Assembly (NCBI GenBank): GCA_947442105.1
Contig: CANEVH010000020.1
Coordinates: forward strand, 1-63,433
From: Comamonadaceae bacterium
Lineage (GTDB): Bacteria; Pseudomonadota; Gammaproteobacteria; Burkholderiales; Burkholderiaceae_C
Length of the DNA stretch: 63,433 nucleotides
Direction of reading: 5' to 3'
Part shown: piece after piece, positions 55,097 to 63,188 of the stretch
How positions within the stretch are numbered: position 1 is the stretch's first letter
Layout of the letters: every line of letters begins with the position of its first letter
Program-made: the position numbers and the translations under genes
Notes under the pieces: model-generated
Told to the model about the DNA's origin: nothing
What the model saw: the letters and a program-made list of their open reading frames with translations, nothing else
Databases searched by the model: none

Positions 55097-58000
55097 TCAG
55101 GCACCCACGCTTTGCGAGGACTCGCCGCTGTGCGCAAAAAACAAAGCGTTCAGGCTGTCCGAGGTGGCATGTGCGGCGTCGCGGCAGTCTTGCAATAGCG
55201 ACAGCAAGGTGGGAGTGGTGTGAAAACCGTCCGGGCACAGGGTGCGCAGATCGGCATTCACCAGTTTCGGCACCCGGTCGGCCAGGGCTTGGGTGCGCCC
55301 GTCGGCCAAACCCGCCATGCGCGCCAGGCGGCCGCGCAGCGTGTGCGCCACCCAGGCCAGGGCGCGGGGGTTGTCGGCGTTGGTGAGCAGCAGCTCCAGC
55401 AAAGCGCCCACGGTGCGCGACTGCTGGTACTGGGCGTGAAAGCTGATGGTGCTGTCAAACAGTGCCAGCACCGCATCAAAACCCGCCTGCTCTTGCAAAG
55501 CGCCGGCGCGCACCGCGCTGGCCAGGGCGTAGGCCAAAAAGTCCAGGCGCTCAATATGGCGGCCAATGGAGAGCAGGCGCCAGCCGTCGTCGCGGCTCAT
55601 GCGGTCGGTTTGTGCGCCGGTCAGGGCCGCCATGAGTTGGCTGGTGCGCACCAGCACGCGCTGGGCTTGCACCGGGTCGTGCCGGTCGGTCACGTCGGGC
55701 TGCAAAATCGTGTTTTGCGCTTGCTCGATCAGGCTCCAGTGCTCGGGTGAGAGCCGCTCGCGCACGCAAGACGCCGCCAAAAACACCGCATTGAGGTTAA
55801 AGCCCACGCCCGTGGTGTGCTGGGTGTCCCACAAGCCCGCCACCAATGAGCGCTCAAACACCCGGCGCGACTGCTGGGCTGCTGGCACGCCGGCCACCAC
55901 CAGCCCGTGGCTGACCGCCATGTGGTTGAGCCACGCCACCAGCGGCGCGCAGCTTTGGTCTTCGCTGCCCAGCACGTCCAGGGCCAGGCGGGTGAGGCGC
56001 AAGGTGTTTTCGCTGCGCTCGGTGTAGCGGCCCATCCAAAACAGGTTTTCAGCCGCCCTGCTGGTCACGATGCGCTGGCGGTGCGCCGCTTGCGCCAGCG
56101 CAGGCAGCAAGGAAGGGGTGGCCGCCAACGAGCCGCCCGAGGGCGCGCTCTGGCGGGCTAAGCCTGCGCTGTGGGACAGCGCTGCGCCCTGCCCTGCACC
56201 CTGCGCTTGCGCCTGGGTCTGTTCTAGGGATAGCGACGGGAACAGCGGCGGGGTCTGATCCTGGGATGGCAATGGGGTTTGCGACTGGTTCTGTGTCTGG
56301 TTCTGTGTCTGGTTCTGGCTCTGGCTCTGGCTCTGGCTCTGCGTTTGGCTCTGTGTCTGGTTCTGCGACTGCGCTGGCGCCACCTGCGCCGCGCCATGGC
56401 GGCGCGCCAGCACCCACACATCGGCGCTGCTGCCGCCGCGCTGCATGGAGGCAATGCCCTCGCGCGTGCCCAGGCGCGCCAGGCCGCCGGGCAGCACGCT
56501 CCAGCCGCCTTGCGCATTGGCCAGGGCAAACACCCGAAGGATCACTGGGCGCTCGCAAATGGAGGGCGTGGCTGGGTCCGCCAGCCACACCGGCGTGTGC
56601 GACACCGGTAAAAACGCTTGCAAGGTGTGGGACGTGCCGTCGCGAAAAATGCGGCCCGACCACTCGTCGCGCTCGCGCTGCGACAAATTACGCCCCATCA
56701 CCGGCTCAAAACTGTGGCGCCCGGAAAAAGCGGGGTAGCTGGGCTTGATGACGCAGTCCGCCATGCGCGGCAGCACCTGCTGCATGGCGCTGCGCTCGCC
56801 GCACCACCAGCTCTGAATGGCGGGCAACTTCAACTCTTCGCCCAGCACCGCTTTGGCCAGCGCCGGCATAAAGCCCAAGAGCGCGCTGGACTCCAAAAAG
56901 CCCGAGCCCGGCGCGTTGGCCACCAGCACATTGCCTGCGCGCACCGCTTGCAACAGGCCGGGCACGCCCAGGGTGGACTCGGCGCGCAGCTCCAGCGGGT
57001 CTAGCCAAGCGTCGTCCACGCGCTTGAGCAAACCGTGCACGCGCTGCAGGCCTTGCAGGGTTTTGAGGTAGAGCTTTTGGTGTCGCACCAGCAGGTCGCC
57101 GCCTTGCACCAAGGTAAGGCCCAGGTAGCGCGCCAAGTAGGCGTGCTCAAAATAGGTTTCGTTGTAAGGCCCGGGCGTGAGCAAGGCAATGTGCGAGTCC
57201 GCACCGCCCGGGGACCGCTGCTTGAGGCCGTCCACCAGGCCCCGGTAGGCCTCGGCCAAGCGCTGCACTGGCATGGCCTCAAAGGCTTGGGGAAACTGGC
57301 GCGAGATGATGAGCCGGTTTTCCAGCAAATAGCCCAGGCCTGAGGGCGCCTCGGTGCGCTGGGACATCATCCACCAGCAGCCGTCCGGCCCGCGCGCCAG
57401 GTCAAAGGCGGCGAGCGCCAGGTGCTGGCCGCCCACGGGCACCGCACCTTGCATGGCGTGCAAATAGCCGGGGTGGCCCTGCACCAGCGCGGTGGGCAGC
57501 ATGCCGGTTTTGACCAGGCGCTGGGGGCCGTAGGTGTCGGCCATGATGTGTTCAAGCAAGCGCATGCGCTGCAAGACGCCGGCTTCGATCTGCTGCCAGC
57601 TCAGGGCGTCCACCATCAGCGGGAACAGGTCCAGCGACCAGGGGCGCTGGGGCCGGTCGGCGTCGGCGTAGACGTTGTAGGAGATGCCGTTGTCGCGCAC
57701 CTGGCGCTCCAGCTGCGCCATACGGGGGTTCATGTCGGCCAGACCTTGGGGGCCGAGGTGCTGCAAAAATTCGGACCAGGGCTGGCTCAGCGGCACATAG
57801 CCGCCTGCCTGTGCCTGGGCAAACGGCCCCAGGCCGCCGCGCATTTCGTCCCACGCACCAGAAGGCGCAGCCTGCGCTTGGCGCAGCACGCCTGAGGTGG
57901 TTAAATCCGCCGCCTCACCGTCCACACCCACATCCACACCGACACTCGCCCCCGCACCGGCAGACGATGGCAAGGGCGGCAGGGGTTTGAAGTTTTCCAC
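55097..58000 (-). CDS. Circularly permuted ATP-grasp type 2 fused to alpha-E domain
   Basis: A 967-residue fusion. Residues about 65-520 are the permuted ATP-grasp domain (PWSLDLFPLMVDALSWQQIE, then HIALLTPGPYNETYFEHAYL, then LRAESTLGVPGLLQAVRAGN and NAPGSGFLESSALLGF), a predicted peptide ligase. Residues 535-640 are a low-complexity linker very rich in Gln/Ser/Thr/Asn. Residues about 648-960 are the all-helical alpha-E domain (AENLFWMGRYTERSENTLRL). The two are often separate genes. The start is a GTG at 57998-58000 with no good ribosome site, so the true start is uncertain. The operon predicts an uncharacterised peptide-tagging or peptide-synthesis pathway. Confidence 0.88.
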   Translation of the reverse strand: MENFKPLPPLPSSAGAGASVGVDVGVDGEAADLTTSGVLRQAQAAPSGAWDEMRGGLGPFAQAQAGGYVPLSQPWSEFLQHLGPQGLADMNPRMAQLERQVRDNGISYNVYADADRPQRPWSLDLFPLMVDALSWQQIEAGVLQRMRLLEHIMADTYGPQRLVKTGMLPTALVQGHPGYLHAMQGAVPVGGQHLALAAFDLARGPDGCWWMMSQRTEAPSGLGYLLENRLIISRQFPQAFEAMPVQRLAEAYRGLVDGLKQRSPGGADSHIALLTPGPYNETYFEHAYLARYLGLTLVQGGDLLVRHQKLYLKTLQGLQRVHGLLKRVDDAWLDPLELRAESTLGVPGLLQAVRAGNVLVANAPGSGFLESSALLGFMPALAKAVLGEELKLPAIQSWWCGERSAMQQVLPRMADCVIKPSYPAFSGRHSFEPVMGRNLSQRERDEWSGRIFRDGTSHTLQAFLPVSHTPVWLADPATPSICERPVILRVFALANAQGGWSVLPGGLARLGTREGIASMQRGGSSADVWVLARRHGAAQVAPAQSQNQTQSQTQSQSQSQSQNQTQNQTQNQSQTPLPSQDQTPPLFPSLSLEQTQAQAQGAGQGAALSHSAGLARQSAPSGGSLAATPSLLPALAQAAHRQRIVTSRAAENLFWMGRYTERSENTLRLTRLALDVLGSEDQSCAPLVAWLNHMAVSHGLVVAGVPAAQQSRRVFERSLVAGLWDTQHTTGVGFNLNAVFLAASCVRERLSPEHWSLIEQAQNTILQPDVTDRHDPVQAQRVLVRTSQLMAALTGAQTDRMSRDDGWRLLSIGRHIERLDFLAYALASAVRAGALQEQAGFDAVLALFDSTISFHAQYQQSRTVGALLELLLTNADNPRALAWVAHTLRGRLARMAGLADGRTQALADRVPKLVNADLRTLCPDGFHTTPTLLSLLQDCRDAAHATSDSLNALFFAHSGESSQSVGA
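56287..56366 (-). repeat. Hexanucleotide-type array coding a Gln-rich linker
   Basis: Roughly 13 imperfect six-base units (variants of TCTGGT and CTCTGG on the plus strand) encode alternating Gln with Ser, Thr or Asn in the linker between the ATP-grasp and alpha-E domains. Unit length keeps the frame, so copy-number change would alter only linker length. Confidence 0.8.
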
Positions 58001-58068
58001 GAGCGGGGATTATTGCGGCTAAAGGGGCGTGAAAAAGCAGTGTAGGAAGGGCTTGGGCCTGCTCTAGG

Positions 58069-61000
58069 TCACGCCTGGCAGCGGCGCAAATCCAGCGTGA
58101 ACGGAAACTCCGCGCTCGGCACCAGCGCCGCGTTGGGCTGCGGCACCTGCATCGCGCCCGGCGTGTGGCCCATGCGGGCAAAGCGCGCCAAGCGGCGGCT
58201 CTCGGCTTCATACGCATTGACCGGCAAGGTGTCATAAGACAAGCCGCCAGGGTGGGACACAAAGTACTGGCAGCCCCCCAGCGAGCGCTGCATCCAGGTG
58301 TCTACCACGTCAAAGGTCAGCGGCGCATGCACGCCAATCGACGGGTGCAGCGACGAGGGCGGGTTCCAGGCCTTATAGCGCACGCTAGCCACAAACTCGC
58401 CCACCACGCCGGTGGGCTGCAGCGGCAGCGCGTTGCCGTTGACGGTAACCGCATAGCGGCTGCTGTTGAGGCCATTGACTTTGACCTCCAGACGCTCCAA
58501 GGACGAGTCCACATAGCGCGCCGTGCCGCCGGCCGAGCCTTCCTCGCCCATGACGTGCCAGGGCTCCAGGGCGTTGCGCAGCGTCACTTGCACGCCTTTG
58601 CTCTGAATCTGCCCCACCAGCGGGAAGCGGAACTCAAAGTGCGGCGCAAACCAAGCGGCGTCAAAGGCAAAACCGGCTTCTTGCAGCTCGGTAATCACGT
58701 CGGCAAAGTCTTCTTGCACGCAGTGCGGCAGCAAAAACCGGTCGTGCAACTCGGTGCCCCAGCGCGTGACAGGCGCCAAGTAAGGCTTATCCCAAAAGCG
58801 CGCCACCAGGGCGCGCAGCAGCAACTGCTGCACCACGCTCATGCGGGCGTGCGGCGGCATCTCAAAGGCACGCAGCTCCAGCAAGCCCAGGCGGCCGGTG
58901 CTTGAGTCGGGCGAGTACATCTTGTCAATGCAAAACTCGCTGCGGTGGGTGTTGCCTGTCACGTCAACAAGGATGTTGCGCAGCGTTCGATCCACAAGCC
59001 AAGGTGCCATAAAGGTCTCTGTAGCTTTGGGCGCGCCCTTGACTGTCTTGGCCTGCTCGCTCAGCCGGTGGATCTCGCGCAGCGCGATTTCCAGCTCGTA
59101 AATCTGGTCGTTGCGCGCCTCGTCCACGCGCGGGGCCTGGCTAGTCGGGCCAATGAACATGCCGCTGAACAAATAGCTCAGGCTGGGGTGGTTGTGCCAG
59201 TACAAAAGCAGGCTGGCCAAAAGCGTGGGGCGGCGCAAGAAGGGGCTGTCGGCGGGCGTGGCGCCACCCATGACCACGTGGTTGCCCCCGCCGGTGCCGG
59301 TGTGGCGGCCATCGGTCATGAACTTTTCGGCTGACAGGCGGGTCTCAAAAGCCGCCTGGTACAAAAACTCGGTGTGTTCCACCACCTCCGCCCAGTTGTG
59401 GGCGGGGTGGATGTTGACCTCAATCACGCCGGGGTCGGGCGTGACTTGCAAGAGCTTGAGGCGCGGGTCGCGCGGGGGCGGGTAGCCTTCCATCACGATC
59501 TTGACGCCCAGTTCCCGCACCGTAGCCTCTACAGCGGCGACCAGGTCCAGGTAATCCTCCAAAAGTGGCAGCGGCGGCATGAACACATAGAGCACGCCGC
59601 TGGCGCTGCCCTGGGCTTCGGCCTTCGGGCCGTTGGCGCGGCGCGGGTCGCGCACTTCCACGCAGACGGCGGTGCGCACCTGGCTGGGGTCGGACTTGAA
59701 CTTTTCAGGCGCTTGTGGGGCCGCGTTGGCAGCAGCCTTGGCAGCGGCCACCGATGCTGCGGCGCGGTTCGCGGACAAAGACGCGGACATCGATGCCGGC
59801 GCTTCGGCAATCGACGCGGATGCCGAAGCAAGACCGGCGGATGGGGATGGCGCTGCGGCAGCCGCGTGGACCGATGCCTTCGCCGGGGTCGCCGGGGACA
59901 CCGGTGCAGAAGTTCGCGCTTGCAGAGACGGCGTCACCAGCGCGGGCTTCAAGGCGCTGCGCGGTGCGAACGGGTCTTGCTCAATGAGCTGGGGCCGGTC
60001 GGTGGCCGCAATCCAGGGCAAGGAATCCAGCGGCAGGCGCCAGCCCATGGGCGAGTCGCCGGGCATCAAATACAGGCGCTCGTCGCGCACAAACCAGCGG
60101 CCACTTTGCCACTGTGGCGCCTTGGCGCCCGCCACCAGAGGGAGGGCCGGATCGGCTTCATAGGGGCGCAGGGGCAGGATGTAGCCGACTTCGGCTTGCA
60201 GGCCTTGCGAGAACACGCGGCGCAGCCGGGCGCGCTCCAGTTCGTCGTCCAGGCGCGCGTCAAACGGGTCCACGTTGACTGGCAAGCGGCGTTCGCGCCA
60301 CAGGTAGTACCAGGCGTCTTCATGGCCGGCCAATATGTGCTCTTGGGGCACCGCCAGGCGGGTGGCGAGGGTATCTATAAAGCGGCGCGCGTCGGCGGCG
60401 GTGTAGGCGCTGGGTTCGCGCTCATCCGCGAACAGCGCCGGGTCTTGCCAGCAGGGCTGGCCGTCGGCGCGCCAGTAAATGCTCAGCGCCCAGCGCGGCA
60501 GTTGTTCGCCGGGATACCACTTGCCCTGGCCAAAGTGCAAAAAGCCGCCTTGGCCGTATTGCGCGCGCAGCTTGTGCACCAGCTCGGTGGCCAGGCCGCG
60601 CTTGGTCGGGCCCAGGGCGTCGGTGTTCCACTCCGCAGCGTCGCGGTCGTTCACCGCCACAAAAGTGGGTTCGCCGCCCATGGTCAGGCGCACGTCACCC
60701 GCTTTGAGCTTGTCATCCACCTGCTCGCCCAGGGCCAGCACAGCAGCCCATTGTTCGTCGCTGTAGGGGCGGGTCACGCGCGGGGACTCGTGGACGCGGG
60801 TAACCGTCATCTCGTGGTGGAAGGTGACTTCGGCCTCGTCCATCAGGCCCTCAATCGGCGCGGCGGCAGAGGGCGCTGGCGTGCAGGCCAGCGGAATATG
60901 GCCTTCACCGGCCAGCAGGCCTGAGGTCGGGTCCAGGCCAATCCAGCCCGCGCCGGGCAAATACACCTCGCACCAGGCGTGCAGGTCGGTGAAATCGACC

Positions 61001-61665
61001 TCGGTGCCGCTGGGGCCGTCGAGCGACTTGACGTCGGGCGTGAGCTGAATCAGGTAGCCCGACACAAAGCGCGCCGCCAGCCCCAGATGGCGAAAAAGCT
61101 GCACCAGCAGCCAGGCCGAGTCGCGGCAGGAGCCGCTGCGCAGGGTGAGCGTCTCTTCCGGCGTTTGCACACCAGGCTCCATACGAATCAGGTAGCTGAT
61201 GTCGTGGTGCAGGCTTCTGTTGATATTGACCAAAAAGTCAATGGAACGCAGCGGCGTGCGGTCCACGCCGTCCAGGTATTTTTCAAACGCGGGAGTGAGC
61301 GGCAGCTTGGCCAGATAGGACTGCAACTCTTCTTGCAGCGCCTCGCTGTAGTCAAAAGGCACCTCTTTGGCCGAGGGCTCGACAAAAAAGTCAAAGGGGT
61401 TGAACACCGCCATTTCGGTCACCAGGTCCACCGTCACCTTGAACTCGGTGGTCTTTTTGGGGAACACCAGGCGGGCCTGGTAATTGGCAAATGGGTCTTG
61501 CTGCCAGTTGATGAAGTGGTCGGTGGGCTCAATGCGCAGGCTGTAGGACAAGATGCGGCTGCGGCAATGGGGCGCGGGGCGTAGGCGCACGACTTGGGGG
61601 CCGAGCTGCACCGGGCGGTCGTAACAGTAGTGGGTGACGTGGTGCAGGGCGACGTGGATGGACAT
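58069..61665 (-). CDS. DUF2126 transglutaminase-domain protein
   Basis: A 1198-residue protein, first gene of the transglutaminase/ATP-grasp operon. The N-terminus has the transglutaminase N-region (HYCYDRPVQLGPQVVRLRPA) and catalytic core with TLRSGSCRDSAWLLVQLFRH, DLHAWCEVYLPGAGWIGLDP. The rest is DUF2126 (LTMGGEPTFVAVNDRDAAEW, HFGQGKWYPGEQLPRWALSI, VEVNIHPAHNWAEVVEHTEF with V as I, TGGGNHVVMGGATPADSPFL). An Ala/Ser/Pro-rich insert of about 85 residues (572-655) interrupts DUF2126. DUF2126 resembles a glutamine synthetase/carboxylate-amine ligase-like fold by prediction; the function is unknown. Confidence 0.9.
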   Translation of the reverse strand: MSIHVALHHVTHYCYDRPVQLGPQVVRLRPAPHCRSRILSYSLRIEPTDHFINWQQDPFANYQARLVFPKKTTEFKVTVDLVTEMAVFNPFDFFVEPSAKEVPFDYSEALQEELQSYLAKLPLTPAFEKYLDGVDRTPLRSIDFLVNINRSLHHDISYLIRMEPGVQTPEETLTLRSGSCRDSAWLLVQLFRHLGLAARFVSGYLIQLTPDVKSLDGPSGTEVDFTDLHAWCEVYLPGAGWIGLDPTSGLLAGEGHIPLACTPAPSAAAPIEGLMDEAEVTFHHEMTVTRVHESPRVTRPYSDEQWAAVLALGEQVDDKLKAGDVRLTMGGEPTFVAVNDRDAAEWNTDALGPTKRGLATELVHKLRAQYGQGGFLHFGQGKWYPGEQLPRWALSIYWRADGQPCWQDPALFADEREPSAYTAADARRFIDTLATRLAVPQEHILAGHEDAWYYLWRERRLPVNVDPFDARLDDELERARLRRVFSQGLQAEVGYILPLRPYEADPALPLVAGAKAPQWQSGRWFVRDERLYLMPGDSPMGWRLPLDSLPWIAATDRPQLIEQDPFAPRSALKPALVTPSLQARTSAPVSPATPAKASVHAAAAAPSPSAGLASASASIAEAPASMSASLSANRAAASVAAAKAAANAAPQAPEKFKSDPSQVRTAVCVEVRDPRRANGPKAEAQGSASGVLYVFMPPLPLLEDYLDLVAAVEATVRELGVKIVMEGYPPPRDPRLKLLQVTPDPGVIEVNIHPAHNWAEVVEHTEFLYQAAFETRLSAEKFMTDGRHTGTGGGNHVVMGGATPADSPFLRRPTLLASLLLYWHNHPSLSYLFSGMFIGPTSQAPRVDEARNDQIYELEIALREIHRLSEQAKTVKGAPKATETFMAPWLVDRTLRNILVDVTGNTHRSEFCIDKMYSPDSSTGRLGLLELRAFEMPPHARMSVVQQLLLRALVARFWDKPYLAPVTRWGTELHDRFLLPHCVQEDFADVITELQEAGFAFDAAWFAPHFEFRFPLVGQIQSKGVQVTLRNALEPWHVMGEEGSAGGTARYVDSSLERLEVKVNGLNSSRYAVTVNGNALPLQPTGVVGEFVASVRYKAWNPPSSLHPSIGVHAPLTFDVVDTWMQRSLGGCQYFVSHPGGLSYDTLPVNAYEAESRRLARFARMGHTPGAMQVPQPNAALVPSAEFPFTLDLRRCQA

Positions 61666-61874
61666 GGTCGGTAGGTTCTCAGTCGCGTAAAAAACAAGGT
61701 GGATAGCTAAACAAGAGCGGCGCTGGGCCGCAGCAAAGTGAAAAAACTTTCCTTATTGGGGACGCTGTGCGTCTTGGTGAAAGTTAAGTGCCTTATTTTC
61801 GTCTATGCCAAGCAAGAGACACGCCACGCGCAAGCGGATGGACGCCCCCATTCGGTGCGCGTGGCGCCGCTGCC

Positions 61875-62288
61875 TCAGTGCTTGTGGACCCAGTTTTCTA
61901 GGCGCAGAGCCGGGTACTGGGCAAAGTCGGCCTCCTTATTGGTGACCAAGCTCACTTGCAGGGCCAAAGCGTGCGAGGCGATCAGTTGGTCCAAGGCGTC
62001 GCGGCTGCGGTCTTTGAAGGCTGCGCGAATGGGGCCGTAGGCGCGAGCCGCCATGGCCTCAAAGGGCGCGACCAGAATGTCTTCTAGCAAACTGTCCAAA
62101 GCCAAGCGGTTGCCCCTCTGCGCTGCGGGCGCGGTGCAGGCAATGCCGAACTCCAGCTCGGCCAGCGTGATGGCCGAAATCACCACCTCGCCCACAAAAC
62201 ACGCTTCAAACCGTGCACGCACCTGGGGCGGTTGGTGCTTCATCAAATAAATGCAGATATTGGTGTCGAGCATGAACTTCGGGCTCAT
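61875..62288 (-). CDS. vapC: VapC-type PIN-domain toxin
   Basis: A 137-residue PIN ribonuclease. Acidic residues of the active site are Asp8 (FMLDTNICIYLM), Glu44 (ITLAELEFGIA), Asp100 (RDALDQLIASHAL) and Asp121 (NKEADFAQYP). The TNICIYLMK start and LAELEFG motif are typical of tRNA- or rRNA-cleaving VapC toxins. Its ATG overlaps the vapB stop by four bases. Confidence 0.93.
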   Translation of the reverse strand: MSPKFMLDTNICIYLMKHQPPQVRARFEACFVGEVVISAITLAELEFGIACTAPAAQRGNRLALDSLLEDILVAPFEAMAARAYGPIRAAFKDRSRDALDQLIASHALALQVSLVTNKEADFAQYPALRLENWVHKH

Positions 62289-62521
62289 AGCGCCTCGCGT
62301 TCCTGCTCAAAGTCCCGGGCGCGCCCATGGGCCATAAAGTCGGGTGAAAACCGGGCCAGCGTGGCCAGCACATCGCCCATTCGGCGCTGGGCCGGGCGAA
62401 TGCGCAACTCGTCGCCTTCGCGCTCAATGACCAGCTCTATATCCCACGCGCTGTAGGCCAGCTCCGCCGGAATGCGAACGGCCTGCGAGTTGCCGTTTTT
62501 AAACAGTTTGTTTTGGGCCAT
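62285..62521 (-). CDS. vapB: VapB-type antitoxin (AbrB/SpoVT fold)
   Basis: A 78-residue antitoxin. The N-terminal swapped-hairpin DNA-binding fold is seen as AQNKLFKNGNSQAVRIPAEL and IELVIEREGDELRIRP; the C-terminal tail (FSPDFMAHGRARDFEQEREA) wraps the toxin. The frame is open to 62665, but the ATG at 62519-62521 with AGGAG upstream is the start. The operator palindrome lies just before it. Confidence 0.93.
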   Translation of the reverse strand: MAQNKLFKNGNSQAVRIPAELAYSAWDIELVIEREGDELRIRPAQRRMGDVLATLARFSPDFMAHGRARDFEQEREAL

Positions 62522-62537
62522 GCAAAATCTCCTGGTG

Positions 62538-62580
62538 GATGTACATGTACATCTAAATACCGCTCTACATGGAGGGTCAA
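62538..62580 (-). promoter_or_regulatory. vapBC promoter and operator palindrome
   Basis: GATGTACATGTACATC (62538-62553) is a perfect 16-base inverted repeat 17 bases upstream of the vapB ATG, a likely VapB operator. On the minus strand TTGACC (62575-62580) and TATTTA spaced by 15, or TTTAGA spaced by 17, form a plausible promoter overlapping it, fitting autorepression. Confidence 0.6.
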
Positions 62581-62705
62581 GGACGGCCCATGGCTTCGGC
62601 GCATCCTCCCGGGCCAATCCGTAAAGCCCACAGGTCCACTGCGTCGGAGTGGCGGACGTGAACATGGTAGCCCAGCATTGGCGCTTTGGCCTTTATCTAC
62701 CGGTT

Positions 62706-62996
62706 GCCTCTAGCCTGAACGGCCATGTGCCCTTCCATGTGTGCGCGGTCGATGGGTCAGTTAAGGAAGTGGCGGTTGGCACAGATGCCCAATACTCACT
62801 ACCGGGCATAGTCCTGCGACCGGCCAGTGCCATCGACGCTACTGCGGTGACCAACGAGCAGGCAGATTTACACCGACGCATCCTGCGCGCCATCGTCGGT
62901 CAGCGCGTGATTGAGAAGGCTGACTCCAAAGACATGCTGGCCTACCAGCACAGCGGCTTCTAAATGGACGCGTGGGGGTGCCTCGAAGCAGACGAA
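62706..62996 (+). pseudogene. IS91/IS801-type transposase remnant
   Basis: The translation VASSLNGHVPFHVCAVDGSV, then ADLHRRILRAIVGQRVIEKA and DMLAYQHSGF resembles the central part of Y2 (IS91/IS801) transposases by recollection. A TAA stop (62961-62963) interrupts it where the family has a serine, and the next codons (MDAWGCLEAD) continue the homology to about 62996 before a second stop. The N-terminal region and catalytic tyrosines are missing. It is a decayed fragment. Confidence 0.65.
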
Positions 62997-63123
62997 TGAA
63001 GGGGTGCACATTAGGCCAGGCTGGGATCTGGCGGCACAACCGGCACCGGATAAAAAGGTGGACCAGCGAATAAGTTGACCAAGGATCGAAGCGGTGATTT
63101 TGCAAGCACTGTGGGGAGCGCGT

Positions 63124-63188
63124 TGACCTTGCCCCCGAAAAACGCACTCCTTAGCTGATGTTTCAAAATCAGTTTTAGGAGAAAAGAA
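63124..63188 (+). mobile_element. Probable left end of an IS3-family element
   Basis: TGACCTTGCCCCCGAAAAA beginning at 63124 looks like an IS3-family terminal inverted repeat (TGxCCTGCCCCC-like ends) by recollection. It lies 65 bases before the orfA start, a typical leader distance, and AGGAGAAAAG precedes the ATG. The right end is outside the window, so the repeat cannot be confirmed. Confidence 0.5.

Noticed and set aside
56250..56390. Tandem repeat as a phase-variable switch
   Set aside because: Units are six bases long, so changes in number stay in frame and cannot switch the gene off.
62649..62963. Intact 104-residue gene
   Set aside because: It is a fragment: homology to IS91-type transposases continues past its stop, and the N-terminal and catalytic parts are missing.
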